Of a stretch of 64,000 nt of DNA, positions 18,807 to 26,682 are shown piece after piece (position 1 is the first letter of the stretch; every line of letters begins with the position of its first letter). A program made the translations under genes and the position numbers. The notes beneath the pieces are model-generated. The model did not search any database. It saw only the letters and a program-made list of their open reading frames with translations, and was not told the origin of the DNA. The stretch comes from Oxalobacteraceae bacterium UBA6018 (GTDB lineage Bacteria > Pseudomonadota > Gammaproteobacteria > Burkholderiales > Burkholderiaceae_D), in the NCBI GenBank assembly GCA_002428015.1, contig DIZW01000055.1:80536-144535 (forward strand). The letters run 5' to 3'.

Positions 18807-18836
18807 TTATGAATTCATGTTCTTCCATTATGAATT
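18807..18836 (+). promoter_or_regulatory. Direct-repeat operator (two TTATGAATT, period 21)
   Basis: Two exact copies of TTATGAATT start at 18807 and 18828, i.e. 21 bases (two helical turns) apart, as expected for an AraC-family activator binding one face of DNA. The same pair with the same spacing occurs at 23732-23761 upstream of GH38. The second copy starts 54 bases before TATAAT in both promoters. Confidence 0.7.
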
Positions 18837-18881
18837 GCCCTAAAACGGCCGGCTGGCCGTTCGGCGCGCGCGCGCCGACTC

Positions 18882-18887
18882 TATAAT
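18882..18887 (+). promoter_or_regulatory. -10 box (TATAAT) of GH92 promoter
   Basis: Perfect TATAAT followed by CGG, in an otherwise GC-rich stretch, 54 bases after the start of the second TTATGAATT repeat. No good -35 box is present, consistent with activator dependence. The leader to the chosen GH92 start is about 210 nt. Confidence 0.6.
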
Positions 18888-19103
18888 CGGCGGCTATCCC
18901 GTCCCCTACCTTGCCAGCACCCATCCATGACACGTCGGCTCGCCGCCTCCCCGTTCCTGATGCCGTACACCACTGCTCGCGCCCTGCATGCCGCCCAGTG
19001 GCATGGGGCACCAAGCGGCAACGATGCCAACGCGGGCCGCACCCAGGCCAGCGCCGTGCGCACCCGGGACGGCAATTTCCTTAAATCCTTCCGCGGAGTT
19101 TCC

Positions 19104-21326
19104 ATGACCATTCGAATTGCCTTAACCGCAGTGCCGCTGGCGGCCTTCATTGCCACTACCGCGGCCGCGGCCGCTGTCAATCAGGCAGCGGCCGACCCGC
19201 TGGACCAGGTCGACCCGCGCATCGGCGTGCTGGCCGACGGCGCCACCGTGATCGGCCCGGCGCTGCCGTTCGGCTCGATCCATCCGAGCCCGGATACCGC
19301 CAACGGCGACAATGACGGCTACCAGCCGAACCAGCCCATCCGCGGTTTCAGCCAGCTGCACGTGAGCGGCACCGGCTGGGGCCAGTACGGCAACTTCATG
19401 ATCTCGCCGCAGATCGGCCTGGCCACCGCGGCCGACGCGCACGATTCGGCCAAGGCCGATGAACGCGCCCAGGCGCACCAGTACCGGGTGACGCTGGCGC
19501 GTTACGGCATCGGGGTCGAGCTGACGCCGGCCCGGCATGCGGCGATTTACCGCTTCCGCTTTCCGAAGTCGGACCAGGCCCATCTGGTGTTCGACGCCGT
19601 CGAGCACATTCCCGGCCACATCTTCAAGGACATGATCAAGCAGTACAACCGGCCGGTGCCGGCCACGCTGGAACTGTCCGCCGACGGACGCAGCATGTGG
19701 GGCCAGGCCGACTTTCCGGGCGGTTTCGGCGGCCCTTACCGGGCTTACTACTACGCCGAGATCGACCGTGTGCCGAGCGCCTTCGGCACCTGGCGCGATG
19801 GGGATATCCAGCCGGGCGCGCGCAGCATCGCCTCCAGCGGCAAACTGGAGCACCTGGGCGCGTATGCCCGTTTCGACACCCGCGCAGCCCAGCGGGTGCA
19901 GATGAAGATCGCGGTGTCCTTCCACAGCATCGAGAAGGCGCGCGCCATGCTGGCGGCCGAGATCCCAGGGTGGCACTACGAGGCCGTGCGCGACGCCGCG
20001 GCGCGCGAATGGCGCCAGGCGCTGGCATCGATCACCGTCCAGGGCGGCAGCGCCAGCGAGCGCACCAAGTTCTATACGGCGCTGTACCACGCCCACATCA
20101 TGCCGCGCGAGCGCACCGGGGAATTCAAGCGCTTTCCGGCACAGGCGCCGATGTTCGACGACCACTACGCCATCTGGGATACCTGGCGCACCCTGTACCC
20201 GCTGTATGCGCTGATCGAGCCCGGCGTGGTGCGCGATACGGTCAATTCCTTCATCGTGCGCCAGCAGGTCGATGGCAGCGTGCCGGACAGCTTCATCGCC
20301 GGGGTGCCGCGCTACGGCGAGCAGGGCGGCAACGGGACCGACATGATCATCGCCGACGCCCACGCCAAGAACATCGCCGGGGTCGACTGGGAACAGGCCT
20401 TCGGCGTGATGCGCCACAACGCCGACCAGCGCCGCACCGGCGCCAACTTCGACCAGCCTGCCAAAGGCCCGGGCGAATACCGTACACGCGGCTGGATACC
20501 GGCCGGGATCATGTCCAACTCGATGTCGCTGGAATATTCGTATGACGACTTCGCGGCCGCCCAGGTGGCCGAAGCGCTCGGCCACAAGGACGACGCGGCG
20601 CGCTGGCGCGAGCGCTCGCGCCAGTGGACCCATTTGTGGAATCCTGATGCCGCAAGCGAAGGTTTCAAGGGCTTCACCATGCCTCGCAAGGCCGATGGCG
20701 AATGGATCGACTTCGATGCCAAGCAGTACGGAGGCTCATGGAAACCCTACTTCTATGAATCGAATTCATGGACCTATTCCTACTTCGTTCCGCACCAGGT
20801 CGCTGCGCTGGTCGAGCGCATGGGCGGTCGCGAGCGCTTCACCGAACGCCTCGAATACGCCTTCGAGCACAATCTGATCGACATCTTCAATGAGCCCTCG
20901 TTCCTGGTGCCGCAGATGTTCCATTACGTGAACCGCCCCGACCTGACCGCCAAATGGCTCCAGCGCATCGCCGGCGAGAAGTTCACGTTGGAAGGCTATC
21001 CGGGCGACGATGACAGCGGCGCCATGTCGTCCTACTACATCTGGGCCAAGCTGGGCCTGTTCCCGAATGCCGGCCAGGACGTCTATTTCCTCAACGGCCC
21101 ATCGTTCGAGCAGCTGACCGTGCGCCGCCCGGGGCGGCCCGACCTGCGCATCACGCGCAGCGGCAAAGGCATCTACGTGGCAGCGGTCACGCTGGACGGG
21201 CGCGCCCACGCGCGCTCCTGGCTGCGCCATGCCGACCTGGAAGCCACGCGCCACCTGCACTTCTCGATGAGCGAAACACCGACGGCATGGGCCCGCGCCA
21301 GTACCCCGCCGCCGTCGCTCGAGTAA
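19104..21326 (+). CDS. GH92 alpha-mannosidase
   Basis: Exported Ca2+-dependent exo-alpha-mannosidase, 740 aa, family-typical length. Start ATG 19104 follows CGGAG and opens a signal peptide (MTIRIALTAVPLAAFIATTA); an upstream in-frame ATG at 18927 would put 59 non-signal residues in front. VDPRIGVLADG and LPFGSIHPSPDT are the N-terminal GH92 motifs. DTWRTLYPLYALIEP, YIPD-like VPDSFIAG and the C-terminal GYPGDDDSGAMSSYY carry the catalytic and metal-binding acids. It would trim alpha-mannose from N-glycans or mannan together with GH38. A ROK-kinase fragment follows it after 10 bases. Confidence 0.93.
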   Translation: MTIRIALTAVPLAAFIATTAAAAAVNQAAADPLDQVDPRIGVLADGATVIGPALPFGSIHPSPDTANGDNDGYQPNQPIRGFSQLHVSGTGWGQYGNFMISPQIGLATAADAHDSAKADERAQAHQYRVTLARYGIGVELTPARHAAIYRFRFPKSDQAHLVFDAVEHIPGHIFKDMIKQYNRPVPATLELSADGRSMWGQADFPGGFGGPYRAYYYAEIDRVPSAFGTWRDGDIQPGARSIASSGKLEHLGAYARFDTRAAQRVQMKIAVSFHSIEKARAMLAAEIPGWHYEAVRDAAAREWRQALASITVQGGSASERTKFYTALYHAHIMPRERTGEFKRFPAQAPMFDDHYAIWDTWRTLYPLYALIEPGVVRDTVNSFIVRQQVDGSVPDSFIAGVPRYGEQGGNGTDMIIADAHAKNIAGVDWEQAFGVMRHNADQRRTGANFDQPAKGPGEYRTRGWIPAGIMSNSMSLEYSYDDFAAAQVAEALGHKDDAARWRERSRQWTHLWNPDAASEGFKGFTMPRKADGEWIDFDAKQYGGSWKPYFYESNSWTYSYFVPHQVAALVERMGGRERFTERLEYAFEHNLIDIFNEPSFLVPQMFHYVNRPDLTAKWLQRIAGEKFTLEGYPGDDDSGAMSSYYIWAKLGLFPNAGQDVYFLNGPSFEQLTVRRPGRPDLRITRSGKGIYVAAVTLDGRAHARSWLRHADLEATRHLHFSMSETPTAWARASTPPPSLE

Positions 21327-21336
21327 GGAGCACAGG

Positions 21337-21540
21337 ATGAGGAAGCTGGCGATCGGCATCGATATCGGCGCTACCCGGACCCAGCGCGGCCTGGTCGAAC
21401 TGGGTAACGCCGAAGTGCGCGCCACCGGCATTTCCTCCCACCGGGAAGACCTGCTCCAAGCGCTTCCTACAGGCCATCTGTGGCCACCTCGATGCGCTGA
21501 GCGCGCTGGGCGCGCACGCGGGTGCGGCAGCGCCAGCACG
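21337..21540 (+). pseudogene. ROK-family sugar kinase, 5' fragment
   Basis: AAGGAG at 21325-21330, then ATG at 21337 opening MRKLAIGIDIGATRTQRGLV, the ROK N-terminal ATP-binding motif (normally IGIDIGGTxT). The reading is sound for about 45 codons. A plausible continuation (RFLQAICGHLDALSALGAH) then appears in another frame and fades near 21540; the rest of the kinase (about 250 residues) is absent. It was probably once co-transcribed with GH92, phosphorylating the released mannose or glucose. Now non-functional. Confidence 0.65.
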
Positions 21541-21677
21541 TTGCGAACGCCCACCGCGGCACCGCTGCCAGCGGCGCGCGGGCCGGCGCCGTGCGGGGCG
21601 CTGGCGCCTTGTTCGATGGCGCGCCGGCAGCGCCTTCGACTGGCAGCTCAGTCACCGCAGCCGCGCCGTGCCGCGGC

Positions 21678-23477
21678 CTATTTCAAGGTGATCAGCACCT
21701 GCGCGCCGTCGGCCCCCAGCACGAACTGCGCCTCGCCGCGCTGCCCCCCTGAACTCGCCACGGCGCGATACTTGCCGCGATGCCCGCGCGTGGCCAGCTC
21801 CCCGGCGTCACCGGCGCGGCTGTTGACCCGGGTCTTCCACTGGCCCAGCACCAGTTCCTTCCACGCCGCCAGGTTCGGCTTCGGGGTCCAGTCCTTGCGG
21901 TACATGGCGGCATCGGGCTTCCACTGCGCGCCCTCCCAGAAGCCCCACTGGATGAAGCCGGTGACGGCCGGATGGCTGTAGATGGCGATCAGGAAGTCAC
22001 GCGTGTAGTCGCCCTGCAGGTCGGCATCCTTGGTATTGATGTCGAATTCGGTGATCTGAACCTTGTTGCCGCCTTCGGCCAGCAAGTCCAGGTCCGACAG
22101 CACCGAGACCGGCGCACGCGGGGTCTGGCCGACGTGGCCCTGCACCCCAAGCACATCGATGCGCGCGCCGTTCTTGCGCAGCATGGCGGCGAAGTCCTTG
22201 AATTGGCGGATGAACAGCGGACTGGAACTGCGATTGAGCATGGCGTATTCATTGAGCGTGAACTGCAGCTTCGGCTCGGCGCGCTCGGCCATCTTGAACC
22301 ACTCGGCGGCCCGCTCGACCGGCACGAACTTGAAATAGTCGGTCTCGTGCACCGGCTCATTGATCACGTCCCAGCCGATCAGCTTGCCCTTGGTGGCGCC
22401 CATGATCTCCGGGATATGCGCCTCAACCAGTTCGCCGATGCGCGCGCGCTGGGCCGGATCGCCCGCGATATCCTGCGGGCTGAATTTCCAGGCCGGCCAG
22501 ACCAGGTTGTGCCCCTTGACCCGCTTGCCATTGGCGCGCAGCCAGTCAATCGCCTGTTCGGTATGCGCGCGCGACGCGCGATTGCGCCAGTTCGGCCATT
22601 TGAGGCCATTGCCGATCACCGTGGTGTCGAACAGCTCGACGATCTCGCGCCGGTAGCGCTGCGCATCGGGCCCGTCGGCCACCACCATGTCCGCATTGAC
22701 TTCGCTGCCCCACAAGAATTCCGGCTGCACCAGCTCAGCCTGCACCTGGGCGCCCGGGACCGGCTTGCCGTGCGCATCGACCACCTTGATCGTGAACGGC
22801 GCGGTGCGGATGGCATCGATGCGCTTCAGGGCCGCGCTGCGCCAGGGCGCATTCGCTTCGCGTCCCGGATAGGAGAAGCGGGTCAGCGGCAGGTCGGCCA
22901 GCTTGAGCCGGTTCTGGAAGTTGAGCAGTTGCAGGCTGGCGATCTCGAAGCTCTGCGCGAGGTTGCCGAAGCTGAATGTCAGCACGCCTTCCCCGGCCGC
23001 GACGTCTTCGCGCGCGACGAAGGGGAAATTCACCGTGGTCCATTCCTGGCCGACGCTGAAGGTTTGCGACTGGCTCTCGCCGTCCTTCTTGTGGAAATAC
23101 AGCAGGCCTTCCGCTTCGCCCGATTCCTGACGCGCGCTCACGGTGCGCATGGCCACCCGCGCATACAGCACGTCGCCCTGCCGGATCGGCCCGGTGGTGT
23201 GCCAGCTGACGCTGATGCCGCCGTAGTCGCTCGACGCCTTGGGATTGGTGGCAACGAGCAGCGGCGCGCCATCCAGTTTGCCGTCCAGGCGCACGCTACC
23301 GGCGGCGCCGGGAGGATTGATCGTGTCGCGGAACTCGAATCCGGCCAGGCTGGCCGGCAGCAGCTGTGCCGGCGCTGCCGCCTTCAGCGCCGGCGTCAAT
23401 GCGGTCAACGGTGCTGCCGCGGCCGCGCCGCAGGCGGCCAGGCTCAGCCAAAAGGCAAGGAACAATCGGCGAATCAT
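21678..23477 (-). CDS. GH10 endo-1,4-beta-xylanase with N-terminal carbohydrate-binding region
   Basis: Exported xylanase, 599 aa. ATG 23477 has GGGAG upstream and starts a signal peptide (MIRRLFLAFWLSLAACGAAAAA). Residues about 30-190 form a beta-sandwich region resembling a CBM of the 4/9/22 superfamily (GGISVSWHTTGPIRQGDVLY). The GH10 barrel follows: FLWGSEVNAD, RVKGHNLVWPAW, acid/base E374 in WDVINEP and nucleophile E477 in QITEFDI. PKPNLAAWKELV closes the barrel, and a short tail of about 60 residues ends in beta-strands. It cuts xylan into xylo-oligosaccharides usable by the GH8 enzymes and the TonB receptors. It is divergent from the GH38 operon. Confidence 0.93.
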   Translation of the reverse strand: MIRRLFLAFWLSLAACGAAAAAPLTALTPALKAAAPAQLLPASLAGFEFRDTINPPGAAGSVRLDGKLDGAPLLVATNPKASSDYGGISVSWHTTGPIRQGDVLYARVAMRTVSARQESGEAEGLLYFHKKDGESQSQTFSVGQEWTTVNFPFVAREDVAAGEGVLTFSFGNLAQSFEIASLQLLNFQNRLKLADLPLTRFSYPGREANAPWRSAALKRIDAIRTAPFTIKVVDAHGKPVPGAQVQAELVQPEFLWGSEVNADMVVADGPDAQRYRREIVELFDTTVIGNGLKWPNWRNRASRAHTEQAIDWLRANGKRVKGHNLVWPAWKFSPQDIAGDPAQRARIGELVEAHIPEIMGATKGKLIGWDVINEPVHETDYFKFVPVERAAEWFKMAERAEPKLQFTLNEYAMLNRSSSPLFIRQFKDFAAMLRKNGARIDVLGVQGHVGQTPRAPVSVLSDLDLLAEGGNKVQITEFDINTKDADLQGDYTRDFLIAIYSHPAVTGFIQWGFWEGAQWKPDAAMYRKDWTPKPNLAAWKELVLGQWKTRVNSRAGDAGELATRGHRGKYRAVASSGGQRGEAQFVLGADGAQVLITLK

Positions 23478-23645
23478 GGATCTCCCAACATGGTCATTGA
23501 ACAGGCGCGCGGCACGGCGGACCCGAAAAAAAACAGGATGCGCAGCGCGCATCCTGGGAAAGCAGCGTGCCCAGCTGCGGAGAGACGAAGCGGCGGGAAA
23601 ACGCCGCTTCGGGATGAACTTTATCAAATGACCAGCGGCCCGCAA

Positions 23646-23655
23646 TTACGATTTT
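23646..23655 (-). promoter_or_regulatory. AAAATCGTAA site upstream of GH10
   Basis: Second copy of the 10-mer found upstream of GH27 (18691-18700), again on the minus strand, about 170 bases before the GH10 start and followed by an AT-rich TTTGATAAAG. Candidate shared regulatory site. Confidence 0.3.
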
Positions 23656-23731
23656 CCGCAGTCGCCACCATGAATCCTGAGACCGTCGCGGCGCTGCCAG
23701 CATACGGCGGCGAGCCCGTATCGACGGGGTT

Positions 23732-23761
23732 TTATGAATTTTTACAGCTCGCTTATGAATT
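23732..23761 (+). promoter_or_regulatory. Direct-repeat operator (two TTATGAATT, period 21)
   Basis: Exact TTATGAATT copies start at 23732 and 23753, 21 bases apart, as upstream of GH92 (18807-18836). Probably the activator site of the GH38 operon. Confidence 0.7.
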
Positions 23762-23806
23762 GACATTGAAGCGCCGCCCAGCGGTCCGGGGCCGGCGCGG
23801 CGCCAC

Positions 23807-23812
23807 TATAAT
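23807..23812 (+). promoter_or_regulatory. -10 box (TATAAT) of GH38 operon
   Basis: TATAATCGG, identical to the GH92 -10 region and at the same 54-base distance from the second operator half. The predicted leader to the GH38 ATG is about 45-50 nt. Confidence 0.6.
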
Positions 23813-23866
23813 CGGTCGCACTATCGTCCGCTCCACGCCAATTCATTCCATCTCCATGCGCCCCTG

Positions 23867-26596
23867 ATGAGCCTCCGCACGCCCTCCACCGCCCCCGCGC
23901 CAGCCACGCTGCTGCCGGCATCCGTCCGCCGCCCTGTGGCTGCCGCACTGCTGCTGGCGCTGACCACCAGCGCGCAGCCGGCCCCGGCCGCGCCGGCCCG
24001 CCTGTACCTGGCCAATGACGATCACACCGACTATATGTGGAGCACGGACGAAGCGAGCTACGGCGCGATCTTCGTCGACCTGCTTGACTACAACCTCGCG
24101 CTGGCCGATCGCACCGCCGCGCTGGCGCCGCCGTATCGCAACCGTTTCAATACCGACGGCAGCATGTGGCTGTGGGAGTACGAGCGGCGCAAGAGCCCGG
24201 CCGAGTTCGCGCGCTTGATGGCGCGCGTCAAGGATGGCACCATCAATTCGCCGCTCAATGCGCTGGTTTCGACCTATGGCGCACAACCGGCCGAGGCGGT
24301 GCTGCGCGGGATGTATTACGCCGGCCGGCTGGAACGCCGCTTCGATGTGCGCTTCGAACTGGCCTCGGCCACCGAGAACCAGACCCTGCCGCTCGGTCTG
24401 GCCTCGCTGTTCGCCGGCGCCGGCGCGCGCTACAGCTGGCGCGGCGTTTGCGGTTGCGCCAGCCACCTGAAAAATAAGGTGCTGGGCGAACGGCCCAGCG
24501 AAGTCTACTGGTACACCGGCCACGACGGCCAACGCCTGCTGATGAAATGGTATTCGCTCGGCCCCTACAATATCGGCGGCTATTGGGAAGCCGGGTTTCC
24601 CGACCAGGCCATCGCCTGGGTCGAGAATGACCCCGGCTTCAAACGGCGCCATGTGGATCCTGCCAGCGGCAAGCCATACGCGGTGACCGGCCTGTTCGGC
24701 TACGGCGGCGACGACCTGGCGCGCAAACCCGGCATGCAGCCGCCGCCACCGATTCCCGCCGTCCCCGGCCTGCAGGGGGTGCCGTCGAATGCCTACACCC
24801 CGTACTTCCACCAGATCGCGCAACGCTACTCGGGCAAGCAGCGCCAGGTGATCGTGTCCAACGAACTGGATTATTTCGCCGACTTCGAACGCACCTATGG
24901 CGCCACCCTGCCCTCCCACAGCGTCACCTATGGCAATGAATGGGACCAGTACTCGGCCTCGATGTCGGAAACCTCGGCGCGGGTGCGGCGCGCGGTCGAG
25001 AAGCTGCGCGCGGCCGAGCTGATGGCCAGCCTGGTGAGCCTGAAGTATCCGGCCTTCATGGACCACCTCAAGGGCGCGCGCGACCAGGCCTTCATGGATC
25101 TGGGGCGCTACTGGGAACACGACTGGACCGCGGACGGTCCGATCACGCGCGGCCAGCGCGCCGCCTGGCAGGAGCGCCTGGCGGCCTCGATCGACTACTA
25201 CGTCGACAGCCTGCATGCCGACGGACTGATCCGGCTGGGCGGCATGATGCCGCGCAGCGCGGCCGGCCAGCAGCGCTTTTTCGTGCTCAATCCGCTCGGC
25301 TGGACCCGCGACGACGTGGCCGACTACCCGTACCGGGGCAGCGCCGCGATCCACGTGCGCGCGCTCGACAGCGGCGAGGAAGTGCCGCACCAGATCGTCG
25401 AGCGCGACGGCCAGCGCCTGCTGCGGATTTTCGCCGCCCGGGTGCCCTCGGCCGGCTACCGCACCTACGAGATCGTGGCGGGAGCCGGCCGCCAGTGGCC
25501 GCGGGCCGCGTCCTTCGATGGCGCCATCTTCGGCAACGGGCGCGTGCGCCTGGCCGTGGCGCGCGACGGCGCCATCACCAGCTACCAGGACAGCGCCGCC
25601 GCCAGCGGCGAACTGGCGGCGCTGATCGATGGCCGCGCCCTCAACGACCTGGCGCCCGGCAGCGCCGAAGGCAACGCGCTGGAACTGGAGAACAGCGGCC
25701 CGGTCTCGGCCACGCTGCGCGCCACCAGCAGCGCCGGCCTGCCGCACAGCACCCGCATCACGCTGTACCGCGACAGCAGCCGCATCGACATCGACAATGA
25801 GATCAACGCCAACTTCGGCGACACCCGCTACTGGGGCTTCAGCTTCGCGCTGGAGGCCCCGCGCGTCCACAGCGAGGAGGTCGGGGCGATCAACTACGAC
25901 GCCCTGAAGTCGCGCGGCGGCGACTATGCCGATACCCACGCCCGCTACGACCATATCACGCTCAATCATTTCGCCGATATCGCCGCCGGCGACGGCCGCC
26001 GCGGCGTGACCCTGTCGAATGCCGACCTGGCCTTTGCCAAACTGGGGCGCAGCAGCATCGGCGCGCTCGATACCGCCACGCCGCAGATCAATGTGCTGGC
26101 CGGCGGCCAGATCGACGGGCCGGCCCTGGGCATCCCGAACCAGAACGGCGCGCGCCACTTCCTGCAGCGCTTCGCCCTGCGCGCCCACAACGGCTACGAC
26201 CAGGCGGGCGCCATGCGCTTCGCGCTGGAGCACCAGAACCCGCTGGTGGCCGGCGCCATCATCGGCAAGCCCGGGGCGCCCGCGGCCTATCCCCAGGCCA
26301 GCTATTCGCTGGTGCAGAGCGACCGGCCGGACGTGCTGCTGTGGGCCGTCAAGCCGGCCGAAGACGGCATCGGCGCGGGCCTGGTGACGCGCTGGTGGAA
26401 CCTGGCGCCGCGGCCGGCCAGCGCATCGTTCGGGCTGGCGACCGGGATCGCGCGCGCCTGGCAAACCAGCCATATCGAGACCGGCAGCATCCCGGCCGAG
26501 CTCCAGGGCGGCCGCCTCCAGGCCAGCTTTACCCAGCAGCAGATGCGCACCTTCCGTCTCCTGCCGGGCAATCTGGACGGCGCCGCTCCCCCATGA
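23867..26596 (+). CDS. GH38-family alpha-mannosidase, exported
   Basis: Glycosidase of 909 aa. N-terminal signal region RRPVAAALLLALTTSAQPAP lies at residues 21-40. LYLANDDHTDYMW (46-58) resembles the GH38 zinc/catalytic opening (H-x-D...W). NTDGSMWLWEYERR, YGNEWDQYSASMSETSARVR and the C-terminal beta-sandwich (ITLYRDSSRIDIDNEIN, YWGFSFALEAP) match the family-38 layout of barrel, three-helix bundle and sandwich. The ATG lacks an obvious ribosome site. Its TGA overlaps an in-frame ATG for the following GH105 gene (ATGA at 26593), indicating an operon. Expected role: release of alpha-mannose from branched glycans. Family assignment is likely but more divergent than the other enzymes here. Confidence 0.8.
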   Translation: MSLRTPSTAPAPATLLPASVRRPVAAALLLALTTSAQPAPAAPARLYLANDDHTDYMWSTDEASYGAIFVDLLDYNLALADRTAALAPPYRNRFNTDGSMWLWEYERRKSPAEFARLMARVKDGTINSPLNALVSTYGAQPAEAVLRGMYYAGRLERRFDVRFELASATENQTLPLGLASLFAGAGARYSWRGVCGCASHLKNKVLGERPSEVYWYTGHDGQRLLMKWYSLGPYNIGGYWEAGFPDQAIAWVENDPGFKRRHVDPASGKPYAVTGLFGYGGDDLARKPGMQPPPPIPAVPGLQGVPSNAYTPYFHQIAQRYSGKQRQVIVSNELDYFADFERTYGATLPSHSVTYGNEWDQYSASMSETSARVRRAVEKLRAAELMASLVSLKYPAFMDHLKGARDQAFMDLGRYWEHDWTADGPITRGQRAAWQERLAASIDYYVDSLHADGLIRLGGMMPRSAAGQQRFFVLNPLGWTRDDVADYPYRGSAAIHVRALDSGEEVPHQIVERDGQRLLRIFAARVPSAGYRTYEIVAGAGRQWPRAASFDGAIFGNGRVRLAVARDGAITSYQDSAAASGELAALIDGRALNDLAPGSAEGNALELENSGPVSATLRATSSAGLPHSTRITLYRDSSRIDIDNEINANFGDTRYWGFSFALEAPRVHSEEVGAINYDALKSRGGDYADTHARYDHITLNHFADIAAGDGRRGVTLSNADLAFAKLGRSSIGALDTATPQINVLAGGQIDGPALGIPNQNGARHFLQRFALRAHNGYDQAGAMRFALEHQNPLVAGAIIGKPGAPAAYPQASYSLVQSDRPDVLLWAVKPAEDGIGAGLVTRWWNLAPRPASASFGLATGIARAWQTSHIETGSIPAELQGGRLQASFTQQQMRTFRLLPGNLDGAAPP

Positions 26597-26682
26597 CACA
26601 TCGGAACCGGCCCGATCGCCCCAGCGCCGCAGCCATGACCGCCATTACCCCACTTACTCTCATCATTTTCGAAAGACCTGCC

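Noticed and set aside
23843..26599. 918-codon minus-strand frame over GH38
   Set aside because: Low-complexity, His/Arg/Gly-rich translation without family motifs; mirror of the GH38 coding bias.
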